From: Fortiea sp. LEGE XX443
GTDB taxonomy: Bacteria > Cyanobacteriota > Cyanobacteriia > Cyanobacteriales > Nostocaceae
DNA: 64,000 bases
Assembly: GCF_015206815.1 (NCBI RefSeq)
Contig: NZ_JADEXZ010000014.1
Location: 31,095 to 95,094, forward strand
Direction of reading: 5' to 3'
Made by a program: the position numbers and the translations under genes. The notes below the pieces were generated by a model, which was not told the origin of the DNA, searched no databases, and saw only the letters and a program-made list of their open reading frames with translations. This document shows, piece by piece, positions 35,602-45,384 of the stretch. Each line of letters begins with the position of its first letter. The first letter of the stretch is position 1.

Positions 35602-37874
35602 TGGACATGGCAGGAGAACTCATTAAGGTCTTGTTAGTAGAAGATAACCCTGGGGATGTCTTTCTCTTGCAGGAGTTATTAAAGGAAGTAAACACAGTCA
35701 AGGTAGAGTTGCAGCCTGTTGAGCGATTGTCTGAGGCGCTCAATTTATTGACGCATCACAGTTTTGATCTAATTTTATTAGACCTATCTCTACCCGATAG
35801 CCAAGGAATCGAAACTTTTGTCAGCGCTAACCACCAAGCACAAGCAACTCCAATTATCGTTCTGACAGGTTTAGATGATGAAACCCTTGCACTCCGCGCC
35901 ATGCAAGAAGGAGCGCAAGATTACTTAGTCAAGGGACAAGTAACTGGTGACTTGTTAGTACGTTCTATGCGTTATGCTATTGAGCGTCAACGTGCTGAGG
36001 ATGCCCTACGTCAGAGTGAAGAGCGATTTCGGGTAGCACTAAAAAATTCACCTATATTTGTTTTTAACCAAGATACAGAGTTACGTTATACCTGGGTTTA
36101 TAACCCCATTGCTGGGTGGAAAGTTGAGCAAATACTCGGCAAACATGACTCAGAACTCGTTCCAGATGAAGATGCTCAACGTCTGACTGCAATTAAAAAT
36201 AGTGTGATGATTACAGGTATAGGTACGCGAGAGGAAGTATCGCTCACTACACCCCAAGGCATTCGCTATTATGATTTGACTGTGGAGCCATTACGAAATG
36301 AGTCACAAGATATCCTGGGCGTAACTTGTGCCAGCATCGATATTAGCGAACGCAAACAAGCTGAAGAAAAAATCCGCGAACAAGCAGCATTATTAGATAT
36401 TACTACTGATGCTATTTGTGTACGCGATTTAGAAAATAAAATTTTATTTTGGAATAAAGGCGCAGAAAATCTTTACGGCTGGAAAGTAGAAGAAGCTTTG
36501 GGTAAAAATGTCAGTGAGTTATTGTTTCGGGAAACATGCCCAGAATTTGAAGCAGCTTGGTTAAATGTGATCAGTCAAGGTAAATGGCAAGGTGAGTTAA
36601 CTAAGGTGACAAAAAGTGGTAAAGAAGTATTAGTTGCTAGTCGCTGGAGTTTGGTATGCGATCGCCAAGGAATAACTCAATCGATTCTAAGTGTTGATAC
36701 AGATATTACCGAAAAAAAACGCTTAGAAACCCAACTATTCCGCGCCCAGAGGATGGAAAGCATCGGGACTTTAGCCAGTGGTATTGCTCACGACCTCAAC
36801 AATATCCTGACACCAATTTTGGCAGGAGCGCAACTATTACCGCTGAAATTCCCTGATACTGATGAACGAACCAAGCATTTGTTGGAAATTTTAGAAATTA
36901 ATGCTAAACGAGGCGCAGATTTAGTTAAACAGGTGCTATCGTTTGCGCGGGGTGTGGAAGGACAACGGATCAATTTGCAACCCAGACACTTAATCGTCGA
37001 GGTTAGCAAAATTTTGAAAGAAACACTACCCAAATCTATAGAAGTTCGCTTGGATTTATCCCAGAAATTATGGACTATTTGTGGAGATAGTACCCAACTC
37101 CATCAGGTATTAATGAATCTCTGCGTTAACGCCCGTGATGCTATGCCCAACGGCGGTACATTAACGATTACTGCTGAGAATTTATTGATTGATGAAAATT
37201 ACGCGCGAATGAACTTAGATGCTCAAGTCGGCCCCTACATAGTAATTACTGTCTGCGATACGGGTATTGGCATTCCAGAAGAAATTTTAGATAGAATTTT
37301 TGAGCCTTTCTTCACTACTAAACCGGTAGGACAAGGCACAGGATTAGGACTGTCTACAGTTCTAGGAATTGTTAAAAGTCATAATGGCTTTGTAAATGTG
37401 CAGAGTCAAGTCGGGAGTGGTACTTGTTTTAGAGTTTACTTACCAGCGGTGCAAGGAAAAGAAAGCTTCACTCCAGAAGAAGTGATACCCCGGACAGGAA
37501 ATGGAGAGTTAATTCTGGTAGTAGATGACGAACCCTCAATTCAGGAAATTACCAGAACATCATTAGAAACTCATAACTACAAAACCTTAATTGCTAGTGA
37601 TGGCATTGAGGCGATCGCACAATATGCCAAAAATGCCAATAAAATTAGTGTCGTACTCATGGATATTATGTTGCCCCTATTAGATGGGGTGACTGCTATC
37701 CGTACCTTACAGAAAATCAATCCCAAAGTCAAAGTTATTGCCACCAGCGGACTCATGTCTAAAGATAAATTAGGGGAAATTATGAAAACTGGGGTCAAAA
37801 AATTCTTATCTAAACCCTACACTATCAATGAATTATTGCTCAGTTTACAGGAGATTCTGAACGAAGTTGGTTAA
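35601..37874 (+). CDS. Receiver-PAS-PAS-histidine kinase-receiver hybrid
   Basis: A 757-residue hybrid kinase. It begins with a receiver (LLVEDNPGDVF, phosphoacceptor in LILLDLSLPD, LVKGQ), then two PAS domains (about 135-260 and 265-385, ending ITEKKRLETQ), HisKA with GIAHDLNN (near 396), HATPase (NLCVNARDAM, DTGIGIPEE, GTGLGLST) and a C-terminal receiver with MDIMLPLLDG (near 686). ATG 35601 overlaps the stop of the preceding regulator, so the start at codon 12 of the longer frame is favoured. It is the last gene of the operon. Confidence 0.93.
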   Translation: MDMAGELIKVLLVEDNPGDVFLLQELLKEVNTVKVELQPVERLSEALNLLTHHSFDLILLDLSLPDSQGIETFVSANHQAQATPIIVLTGLDDETLALRAMQEGAQDYLVKGQVTGDLLVRSMRYAIERQRAEDALRQSEERFRVALKNSPIFVFNQDTELRYTWVYNPIAGWKVEQILGKHDSELVPDEDAQRLTAIKNSVMITGIGTREEVSLTTPQGIRYYDLTVEPLRNESQDILGVTCASIDISERKQAEEKIREQAALLDITTDAICVRDLENKILFWNKGAENLYGWKVEEALGKNVSELLFRETCPEFEAAWLNVISQGKWQGELTKVTKSGKEVLVASRWSLVCDRQGITQSILSVDTDITEKKRLETQLFRAQRMESIGTLASGIAHDLNNILTPILAGAQLLPLKFPDTDERTKHLLEILEINAKRGADLVKQVLSFARGVEGQRINLQPRHLIVEVSKILKETLPKSIEVRLDLSQKLWTICGDSTQLHQVLMNLCVNARDAMPNGGTLTITAENLLIDENYARMNLDAQVGPYIVITVCDTGIGIPEEILDRIFEPFFTTKPVGQGTGLGLSTVLGIVKSHNGFVNVQSQVGSGTCFRVYLPAVQGKESFTPEEVIPRTGNGELILVVDDEPSIQEITRTSLETHNYKTLIASDGIEAIAQYAKNANKISVVLMDIMLPLLDGVTAIRTLQKINPKVKVIATSGLMSKDKLGEIMKTGVKKFLSKPYTINELLLSLQEILNEVG

Positions 37875-37884
37875 TGGTCATAAA

Positions 37885-38889
37885 TTAAGTCTTACCGCTA
37901 CCAATTAAATACAGCAGCGCCATCCGCACAGCTACACCACTGGTAACTTGCGACTGAATCAAGCTAAATTCTGGGTCATCCATTAAATCTGAACTAATCT
38001 CTACTCCGCGGTTAACTGGGCCAGGATGTAAAACTTTGACGTTAGGCTTGCACAGTTGCAACTTTTGCCGCGTAATGCCAAATAACTGATGATATTCTCG
38101 CAAACTGGGGAGTAAATGCGCTGTCATCCGTTCCTTTTGCAAGCGCAAAGTCATGACAAAATCGGCATCCTGTAAAGCTGGTTCTAGTTGCCAATGTAAA
38201 AATAGTTGCCCATTAAGTGTATCTGTTTTCTCACCATATATATACTGAGCAAATAATTTAGGTAAAAGGGTCGGCGGTGCAGCGAGATGCACTTGTGCGC
38301 CACTGGCGATTAAACTCCAAATATTCGATCGCGCCACACGAGAATGTAAAATATCTCCAACGATCGCAATTTTTTTACCCGCCAACAATTCTATGCGGGG
38401 ATGATTGGAATCAATTAAAGTACAAATAGTAAATAAATCGAGCAACCCTTGGGATGGATGTTCGTGTTGACCATCACCAGCATTCAGGACGCTAACTCTT
38501 ACACCAAGACGATCCATTTCAGCGGCGATCGCATTTGGTACTCCTGCTTCTTTATGGCGGATCACCATAATATCAGTACCCATCGCTAAATAAGTCTTAG
38601 CTGTATCAAGAATCGTCTCACCTTTGGTCATTGAAGAAGTAGAAGCAGCAAAGTTTAAGGTATCTGCACTCAACCGTTTCGCCGCCAATTCAAAACTACT
38701 ACGAGTCCGGGTAGAGGGTTCAAAAAATAAATTCGCTACTACCTGTCCCTGCAAAGTTGGTACTTTCTTTGTCCGCCGTGATAGCACTTCTTGAAAACTA
38801 GCAGCAGTTTGCAAAACAGTATTGTATTCAGCGGTAGTAAAGTCGGCTAGGGAAATTACGTGATGACGATTCCAGGTAGTAGTAGGCAT
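37885..38889 (-). CDS. pyrB: Aspartate carbamoyltransferase catalytic chain
   Basis: A 334-residue catalytic subunit that makes carbamoyl-aspartate in pyrimidine synthesis. It shows [13 protein letters not shown] (carbamoyl-phosphate site), [18 protein letters not shown] (second domain site), [14 protein letters not shown], the aspartate loop [10 protein letters not shown] and [11 protein letters not shown]. It is single and convergent with the kinase operon. Confidence 0.96.
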   Translation of the reverse strand: MPTTTWNRHHVISLADFTTAEYNTVLQTAASFQEVLSRRTKKVPTLQGQVVANLFFEPSTRTRSSFELAAKRLSADTLNFAASTSSMTKGETILDTAKTYLAMGTDIMVIRHKEAGVPNAIAAEMDRLGVRVSVLNAGDGQHEHPSQGLLDLFTICTLIDSNHPRIELLAGKKIAIVGDILHSRVARSNIWSLIASGAQVHLAAPPTLLPKLFAQYIYGEKTDTLNGQLFLHWQLEPALQDADFVMTLRLQKERMTAHLLPSLREYHQLFGITRQKLQLCKPNVKVLHPGPVNRGVEISSDLMDDPEFSLIQSQVTSGVAVRMALLYLIGSGKT

Positions 38890-39010
38890 AAATAACTGTG
38901 CGTTGCGGTGTAAAGAGGCTTGTCCTTAGACATCGCTTCTCTAGCAATATTTACTTGAAGTATGCAGAGGTAATGATAGCACTTGGTTTCAACATAGGAA
39001 CATAAAAGAA

Positions 39011-39032
39011 GGGACGTTATTAATAACGTCCC
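39011..39032 (-). terminator. Terminator-like hairpin after the di-haem cytochrome gene
   Basis: Perfect inverted repeat GGGACGTTAT-TA-ATAACGTCCC, 48 bp beyond the cytochrome stop codon and upstream of pyrB. The A-rich flank fits a leftward terminator. Confidence 0.65.
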
Positions 39033-39079
39033 CATAATTAAATCATCAAACATTCAATATCGAATCAATTGGCGAGCCT

Positions 39080-41476
39080 TTACAACTCTCTCAAGAAATC
39101 GACGATTGCTTGTTGATCGTTAGGTGTCAAAGAACGGAAACGAGCCATAACTTCTCTTGCTTCACCTCTATGAGTAGTCGAAAGAGGACTGCTATATGGT
39201 GGGCAAATGACATCTTTGGGTGATGGGCCGTAGTCGACCACGTTGCCAATTTTATTGACAACTTTACCACCTGGAGGCACGGGGCATCCACCACCTGGCA
39301 GAGTGGAAGTCTTAGAGTCATCAGGTGCAGGCAGGTCATGTAACTCAATTGCTGCCAGCAGCGCATTGTCTACATTGCGAACAACTAACGGTGCGTTAGT
39401 CACTTCGCTATTTGTAGTTACAGTACCAGCAGGTGTAGTGTCACGGTTTAAGGTACTTAAGAAAACGCGAGCATCGTGGAGGAATGGAGGGCCAGATCTA
39501 CCAATTCCTACTAGAGGTGCTGTACGGAACTGATCACCTTTAGCAGTACCTTGCTGGTTTGTGAAGCTATCACTAGACAGGTTGCGGGTTAGATCGTAGG
39601 TTGTGAAGGTTGCGGCGTTACTACCACCTGCTCCTTGTCCAGCTTGTCCAGGGCGAACTACCTCGGCGCGGCTCACAAGAATTGGATCACGTGGAGTTGG
39701 CGCAAACCGTTCAGCATCAATGGTTGGGCCTCTATGGATAATAATATCCGAGAAAAGAGGAGCCCAACGGTAGCTGAGAGCATCTACAAGTGCTTGTCCA
39801 TCAGGCCCTAAGGATGGGTCGCCAGCAGCCGGAGACTGACCAGTTCTTTGAACTGGAATATGACAGTTCACGCAACCAACCATGCGATCGCTCTGGTTGA
39901 TAGCATTAGGATCTAGACCATCGCCACCGCTAGGCATCTTATTAGCAATCATCCGGTTAGCAAAGGCAACCAGGTCAACACCAAACAACTGCGCTCCTCT
40001 TTGAACTCTAGCCGCTGGATTATTACCAGGTAGAGGTCTAGAAGGATCTTTAGACCGTAGGACAGCTAAAAGATTTCTGCCGAATTCTGGGGGAGCCGTC
40101 GCGCGTAAGAAATTGCGCTCACTAAATGGAGTGCTGACAGGAAGCTCGAAATCAGCAGGTGCAGGTCCATCAGCTATTTCGTTTCGGCAGCCGCTATTGT
40201 AGGGAGCAATGGCGGGGTTAGCAATATTTTGTTCCAAAGGAGAGAACACGTTGGTCATGCTCAGACTACCAAACATCCCCCCAAGGATAAACTGCAACAT
40301 CTCTGAGCCATTGGCACGTAAACCAAAACGCCCAACCCCTGTCGCCAGGCGCTCGTCTTGTCGTGAGACAAGCTGCGATGGCGGTATGTTGCTAGGAATC
40401 ATATTGACCTGACCGGTGATGCAATCACCGATACACTGCAATAAACCAGTTTTTATGGAAGAATTGTCACCTCTAGTATCGTTGGTGTCAACAGCGTTGA
40501 TAATATCCTGGTTTGGAATAGCTTCTATCAACCCACGACCAATATATGGAGGCCCAGCGAGTTCAGTAATACCACGTCTAAACCCAAGTTCACTGATTCC
40601 TGTAGTTGGATTGAAGCCAACGAGGTTTCTATCTTCCGCAATGCTTGGGATAGCATCTGGTTTACAATCTAGACCGAACTTATCTCTCAGTTGTGCAGAT
40701 GGTGGGCGTACATGCTGTAAGAAACCACCAAAATTCTGAGCAATACCAGATATAGGGTTGACAACATTATTCAACGCATCGAAATAGTTGGTCGATGGTG
40801 AAAAGTCGCCCATTACAGTAAAGGCTGCGGTTCGCCCTGTACTATTGACCCCATCCAATTCATTTAATTCTGGATTGGTGCGTAGACTCAGACGATTTAA
40901 GTCAACAGTACCATCTGGCTCGACCGGATCTAACCGCATACCAGGCGCTCTACCACCATTTACTCGAGTATCACCCGATGTGAAACTGAAGTTGGTGGGA
41001 ACTGTTCTGCCGGCTCTACTGACGTTAGAAATACCTGTGAGCAGTCCTTCATTTGGAACTGACTCAACGCTATTCAGGTGACAACCTGCACATCGAGTTT
41101 GCATGGCCATCGACCCGAAACCTTCTTCAACTACGTTGGGGGTAGTAAAGAACTCAGACCCTTCTAGTATTCTTTCCCGAACTGAGTTCGGCACAGAAGG
41201 ATAAAACAGTCTATCCAACTGAGCCAAAGTCTTCACGGGGGTCATTCCTACGTCGCCAAAAGTATCACGACGTACACGCTCCACTGGACGAAGAGGCCGA
41301 GTAGGAGCTGCAACCTCGAAGTTTGCTGCAACTTCGGCTCGTCGGCGTGTAATTAAAGTTGCATCGTCAGGTAAAGGAATCTGACCGAAGACTTTTTGCG
41401 GGTTGATATAGCCAATCAATACTGACAGGCCTAACGATAAACCCACTATCAATAAGAGGAATTTTTGTTTTCGCAT
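39080..41476 (-). CDS. Di-haem cytochrome c oxidoreductase-like secreted protein (DHOR/DUF1111-like)
   Basis: A 798-residue exported protein: signal peptide (about 1-31, cleaved near VFG-Q), a first haem site TRCAGCH (about residue 130) and a second GCVNCH (about 525). The C-terminal part (LHDARVFLSTLN, IELHDLPAP, HRGEAREVMARFRSL) matches the di-haem oxidoreductase family of peroxidase-like cytochromes. It is longer than typical members (about 450-550 residues) because of the region between the haems. It should act in the periplasm or thylakoid lumen. Two hairpins precede its start. Confidence 0.78.
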   Translation of the reverse strand: MRKQKFLLLIVGLSLGLSVLIGYINPQKVFGQIPLPDDATLITRRRAEVAANFEVAAPTRPLRPVERVRRDTFGDVGMTPVKTLAQLDRLFYPSVPNSVRERILEGSEFFTTPNVVEEGFGSMAMQTRCAGCHLNSVESVPNEGLLTGISNVSRAGRTVPTNFSFTSGDTRVNGGRAPGMRLDPVEPDGTVDLNRLSLRTNPELNELDGVNSTGRTAAFTVMGDFSPSTNYFDALNNVVNPISGIAQNFGGFLQHVRPPSAQLRDKFGLDCKPDAIPSIAEDRNLVGFNPTTGISELGFRRGITELAGPPYIGRGLIEAIPNQDIINAVDTNDTRGDNSSIKTGLLQCIGDCITGQVNMIPSNIPPSQLVSRQDERLATGVGRFGLRANGSEMLQFILGGMFGSLSMTNVFSPLEQNIANPAIAPYNSGCRNEIADGPAPADFELPVSTPFSERNFLRATAPPEFGRNLLAVLRSKDPSRPLPGNNPAARVQRGAQLFGVDLVAFANRMIANKMPSGGDGLDPNAINQSDRMVGCVNCHIPVQRTGQSPAAGDPSLGPDGQALVDALSYRWAPLFSDIIIHRGPTIDAERFAPTPRDPILVSRAEVVRPGQAGQGAGGSNAATFTTYDLTRNLSSDSFTNQQGTAKGDQFRTAPLVGIGRSGPPFLHDARVFLSTLNRDTTPAGTVTTNSEVTNAPLVVRNVDNALLAAIELHDLPAPDDSKTSTLPGGGCPVPPGGKVVNKIGNVVDYGPSPKDVICPPYSSPLSTTHRGEAREVMARFRSLTPNDQQAIVDFLREL

Positions 41477-41521
41477 TAACTAAGTTCCAAAACTTATTTA
41501 ATATTTGAGTAATACAAGCTT

Positions 41522-41573
41522 AAGGCTACCGATTCCGCATCGGGTTTGTAGCCTTTTCGTAGATAACTACGAA
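41522..41573 (-). ncRNA. Tandem hairpins in the 5' leader of the di-haem cytochrome gene
   Basis: On the minus strand, TTCGTAG-TTAT-CTACGAA is followed immediately by AAGGCTAC...GTAGCCTT, whose loop itself contains a CGAT/ATCG stem. The end of the second stem lies 46 bp before the start codon. No known riboswitch was recognised. A structured leader or attenuator is an inference. Confidence 0.45.
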
Positions 41574-42237
41574 GAAGATAAGCAAAGTGTTAATCCCAAT
41601 ACTTTGAACTTAAGTTCGCAAATTCCTGGGTAACTATTTACACTGTATATTACTACACGATAAAAGCAAAAGGAAATTTTTATTAAGTATGTAGCCTTAA
41701 ATATTTCTACATAAACTATGGGTAATAAATCAAGATACTATGAAGTTAATGCCATCATAAAGCTGAGATTATGTAATTATTAAATTAATGTAAATTCGAG
41801 AATAAAGTTGAAAAAATATCTCAAGAAGGAATAGTTCTGCTGGAAAGTAAATAATTGAGTAATTGATATCTTATAGTTAAACTTTTGGCCATTATGCTCG
41901 CAATTAAAGATTGTTAGTATGGTAAGTAAGTCAGTTTGGAACAGAGCAATAAGCAATAGGTATAAAGCTTTTAGCGCAGTTCATTTTTCTTCACATAGTT
42001 TGATTGTGCTAACTTACTTATCTTCATCTTCACATTTAATTACATAATTATAGAACTTATGCACTGTACAAAATAACTATCATGTGTATTAACTTAAATA
42101 CATTATTTCGGGTTTTTGTCAATCACCTTTGATTGGTTGCGATCACCAAAATATCACTGAAAAATCTAGCTATAAGCTTTTATTATTTTGGCGTTTCTGT
42201 CAATGGGTTAGTCCTAATAGTTAAGGCAAGCACGTAA

Positions 42238-42298
42238 CAGTCCTAAATCATTTGTGAAAAACAAGATACCCGACTTCTCTAAGAAGTCGGGTATCTGA
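42238..42298. repeat. Dispersed palindromic repeat, copy 2 (possible mgtE terminator)
   Basis: The same leader (cagtcctaaatcatt) and hairpin as copy 1 at 727-788, but the stem here is perfect: GATACCCGACTTCT with AGAAGTCGGGTATC. It lies after the stop of mgtE on the minus strand and may terminate it. Confidence 0.72.
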
Positions 42299-42354
42299 GG
42301 CTATTAAGGCTATTAATTTTTACAAATCAAATAAGATTGCCATATCGCCTAACC

Positions 42355-43707
42355 TTATGTTGGTAAATGTAAAACCTGTAAGGACAGAGAAATTAAAGTC
42401 AAGAAGGTTAAGAACCCGATTGTATCTAGCAATGTAGTGACTAATGGCCCACTTACCAAAGCTGGATCAAGTTTCAGGCGTTTCAAACCCATTGGTAATA
42501 ACGTACCAAGAGTAACCGCCACCATTGTATTAGTAGCCATGACTGTACCTGCAACTAAACCCACCCATCGTTCTTGGGGTTTAGCCCAAATCATCGATAA
42601 CGCTGTCATTGTGATGGCTAAAACTACCGCCGTACCTAAACCAGCAAAAATTTCTTTGCGGAGAATTTTTATAGTATCTTTGGGTGTGACTTCACCTACA
42701 CCTAAACCTCTAATTGTTACAGTTAAGGCTTGAATCCCCACAGTCCCGCCTGTGTTAGAAAAAATCGGCATGATCACAGCTAAAACTGGTACAGCTGCAA
42801 TCACCGATTGAAAAGGAGCGATCGCACTAGCTGCACCGATATACAATGCCATGATTGCCAACAACCACGGTAAACGCTTACGCATTGTAACTAGAGGAGC
42901 AGACAACGCCTCTTCATCACCACTTACCCCGGCCAATTTTTGGATATCTTCGGTAGCTTCTTCTTCTAAAATATCAATCACATCATCAATAGTGATGATA
43001 CCGACTAATCTATCTTCCCTGTCAACCACAGGGATAGCGAGTAAGTCGTAACGCTTCATGATTTGAGCGACTTCTTCTTGGGGAGTTTCCGTTCTTACCT
43101 TGAGGACGCGATCGCTGGCGATATCTCGAATTAAAACATCAGGAAAAGTAAACAATAACTGGCGCAACGAAACCACTCTTACCAGTTTGCGGTTATCGTC
43201 GGTGACGTAGGCGTAGTAAATTGTCTCCTTGTCTTCGTCTTGGCGGCGGATTTTGCTTAAGGCTTCTCCCACCGTTAAGCCTTCTTGCAACCGCACGTAT
43301 TCTGTAGTCATTACTCGGCCGGCAGTGTATTCAGGATAGCCGAGAATTGTTGCTGTAGCTTGCCTTTGTTCTGGACTTAGCTGTTGTAATAACCGTTTGA
43401 CTACCCCAGCAGGTAATTCATCAAATAATTCAGCCCGTTCATCAGGACTCATCGCCTCCACAATTTGGACTACCTGGACATTATGCAGAGAATGAATTAG
43501 TTCTTCTTGCAACTCTGTGGGTAGATATTCAAAAACATCGATCGCTTGCGATTTATTCAGGAGACGGAAAGCGATCGCTCGCTGTTTTTCTGGTAATTGT
43601 GTGATGTATTCCCCAACATCCACGGGTTGTAAACGATTCAAATCACACTTAAGCTGATTTAAATCACTGACATCAAACAGTGAATCACGAATGTCCTGTA
43701 TAAGCAT
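42355..43707 (-). CDS. mgtE: MgtE-family magnesium transporter
   Basis: A 450-residue Mg2+ channel/transporter. A cytoplasmic N domain (about 20-130, with QEELIHSLHNVQ and ELFDELPAGVVKRLL) senses Mg2+, then two CBS domains (about 135-255, VVSLRQLL and VDREDRLVGIITIDD) and five membrane helices (about 285-445) with the GTVGIQALTVT and VATNTMVAV stretches forming the pore. A strong Shine-Dalgarno, AGGAGGT, precedes the ATG. No Mg2+ riboswitch was recognised in the leader. Confidence 0.93.
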   Translation of the reverse strand: MLIQDIRDSLFDVSDLNQLKCDLNRLQPVDVGEYITQLPEKQRAIAFRLLNKSQAIDVFEYLPTELQEELIHSLHNVQVVQIVEAMSPDERAELFDELPAGVVKRLLQQLSPEQRQATATILGYPEYTAGRVMTTEYVRLQEGLTVGEALSKIRRQDEDKETIYYAYVTDDNRKLVRVVSLRQLLFTFPDVLIRDIASDRVLKVRTETPQEEVAQIMKRYDLLAIPVVDREDRLVGIITIDDVIDILEEEATEDIQKLAGVSGDEEALSAPLVTMRKRLPWLLAIMALYIGAASAIAPFQSVIAAVPVLAVIMPIFSNTGGTVGIQALTVTIRGLGVGEVTPKDTIKILRKEIFAGLGTAVVLAITMTALSMIWAKPQERWVGLVAGTVMATNTMVAVTLGTLLPMGLKRLKLDPALVSGPLVTTLLDTIGFLTFLTLISLSLQVLHLPT

Positions 43708-44279
43708 TATACCTCCTATATGCCTCCCCCGCGCCGAGAGACACGCTCATTAGCTTAGAGGAGGTTAGTACTGCCGTCTTGTGGACTTTTGTCCATAAAA
43801 TCCTAAAAACTCAACATCGATAGCCAATCAAGGCATCGCTAAGTGATCATCCTAACCCGGAATCATGCGATTTGATCAATTTTAAGTAACTATGTACGGT
43901 ATTTGTGATATTACGTACAATTACACTATTGATTACCCTGATTTTTTTATGGTTAGTGTCGATTTTACTATTGCAAAAATTTGTGTCAAGCAAATGTAGC
44001 GATTTGCTGGCAAACTTCACAAAGTCAAAATATTTACATGTACTCATTAGTATTTGTTTGAAGGCTAAGGGTAGGGTTGTTAGCAATGACTAAAATGTTC
44101 AACCCTACCACTTCATCAAACACAAGCTATATAGCTCATAAAACTGTCAGCAGACGGATAACGCCAAGAGCAAAAGCAGTATCTTCATCCTAAATTTCTG
44201 ATATTGTAGCGTATCAGAAATTACATAAATTTAGCAGTGCTAAATGCTAAGTAAGATATTCTTTCCCTGCTCCCTCGCT
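43708..44279. other. 570-bp gap upstream of mgtE
   Basis: It includes the mgtE leader and a small hairpin near 43781 (tggacTTTTGtcca). Short hydrophobic or basic ORFs over 43847-44093 have no supporting signals. Nothing else was recognised. Confidence 0.5.
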
Positions 44280-44636
44280 TCACTCATCGTCTGGGATTGG
44301 TAAATCTAAGGCTATCAACAAAGCCTGGGCTAAATGAGCCATTACCAAGTGAGAAACTGCACCTCTTAAACGCAAAAAGCGGGTTTTAGATAACACCCGC
44401 ACCTGATCTGCCATTGCGATCGAATCTCGTTTAAGTCCACCATCTGGTGCTAAAATTAACACTTGGGTAGGATAAACTCGTTTTCCTGATTGATAGGTAG
44501 TGCAGGGAACTGCTAGAACGACCGGACTCGACGAATTAATTGCATCACGGCTGACAATAATTACTGGGCGAGTCCCTCCTTGCTCTGAACCCTCAGTTGA
44601 TTCTAATCGAGCATCATAGACCTCACCCCGCCTCAT
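44280..44636 (-). CDS. PemK/MazF-family toxin
   Basis: A 118-residue endoribonuclease toxin of the MazF/PemK fold, starting MRRGEVYDARLES. The family order RGEVYDA, GGTRPVIIVSRDAIN, VLAVPCTT, DQVRVLSKTRF is intact. ATG 44636 shares one base with the stop of the antitoxin (TAATG), so I prefer it to the longer frame ending at 44669. Confidence 0.9.
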   Translation of the reverse strand: MRRGEVYDARLESTEGSEQGGTRPVIIVSRDAINSSSPVVLAVPCTTYQSGKRVYPTQVLILAPDGGLKRDSIAMADQVRVLSKTRFLRLRGAVSHLVMAHLAQALLIALDLPIPDDE

Positions 44637-44908
44637 TACAGAGATTCCTCTAACAGAAATGCCTCCCACTGAGCAGCGGCAAATTCAGCTTCTAGTTTGA
44701 GTACTTCTGCTTGATAATCAGGATCGCTGGTCATTTCTATTAAAGCAGCATCAATTGCGGCTCTTTTCTGTGCTGCTAATTCTCGACGTAACGCTTGCAC
44801 CATAAAATCATTACGACTCCTTGCTTTGCCTTCTAAAACTGCCTTGTCAGTTGCTTCCAAAAGTTCCCGCGGTATTGCTAACGTCGTGCTAACGGATTCG
44901 GCTTTCAT
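44636..44908 (-). CDS. Ribbon-helix-helix antitoxin for the MazF-type toxin
   Basis: A 90-residue antitoxin. VSTTLAIPRELLEATDKAV and SRNDFMVQALRREL form a ribbon-helix-helix DNA-binding N-terminus, and the acidic C-terminus (YQAEVLKLEAEFAAAQW) is suited to bind the toxin. Overlap with the toxin gene supports the pairing. Confidence 0.87.
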   Translation of the reverse strand: MKAESVSTTLAIPRELLEATDKAVLEGKARSRNDFMVQALRRELAAQKRAAIDAALIEMTSDPDYQAEVLKLEAEFAAAQWEAFLLEESL

Positions 44909-45249
44909 GTAGTGATGATTATTTTGATGTCTTCAGTGACGACTTCTATGATATCACTCTTAATCGCACTCCGACCCTTGGAGTTATACCGAAGACCCTG
45001 TAGCAACTAAAATTTTTACCCAACAGTAGTACCTAATCAGTAATAGAAAAGACCTTTTACCTCAGTAATGACAAGTTCACATTACACATTGGCTCATAAA
45101 ATCTAGGCATAGTTAAAAGTCCAGATTCTACATGAATTGAGGGAATCTGGACTGATAACAACCTACCATTTTCTACTTAAGTAGAAAGAGTTGCTTTTGG
45201 GTTAATAGTCAGTAATTCGTCAGAAAATTAAATTTTTTTGTGACTTGCC
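44909..45249. other. 340-bp gap between the antitoxin and the small gene
   Basis: It contains the terminator at 45118-45153 and an 18-bp perfect palindrome, TTTCTACTTAAGTAGAAA (45172-45189). No other gene was found. Confidence 0.5.
45118..45153 (-). terminator. Terminator of the 44-residue gene
   Basis: An 11-bp perfect stem, agtccagattc/gaatctggact, followed on the minus strand by TTTT. It lies about 95 bp after the small gene's stop and is the strongest terminator near it. Confidence 0.7.
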
Positions 45250-45384
45250 TTAACCAGCAGACCGCTTGAGTGAACCATCAGCATAAAGTTCAAGTGGTAC
45301 TAATTCAATTTTGCCGTTAACTTTAATTTGGGAGTAGACTACTTTCACTAACTGAGCCTGATTTTCGTTGTAACGCAAAGACAT
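45250..45384 (-). CDS. 44-residue small protein, unknown family
   Basis: A small gene too short for most gene finders. It encodes a 44-residue basic/hydrophobic protein starting MSLRYNENQAQLVKVVYSQ and ending ADGSLKRSAG, which could form a helix then a short sheet. AAGAGGA stands 7-13 bp before the ATG, a strong Shine-Dalgarno, and a terminator follows at 45118-45153, so it looks like an intact unit. I do not recognise the family, and no function is suggested by the neighbours. Confidence 0.68.
   Translation of the reverse strand: MSLRYNENQAQLVKVVYSQIKVNGKIELVPLELYADGSLKRSAG

Larger units (their letters stand above)
41477..42354. other. 880-bp gap, with leader hairpins and a palindromic repeat
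   Basis: It holds the tandem hairpins at 41522-41573, A+T-rich DNA, and the palindromic repeat at 42238-42298. No gene was recognised; short ORFs here have no protein-like composition. Confidence 0.55.

Noticed and set aside
43905..44093. 62-codon hydrophobic ORF
   Set aside because: A GTG start, no Shine-Dalgarno and poor codon pattern; overlaps an ORF on the other strand.
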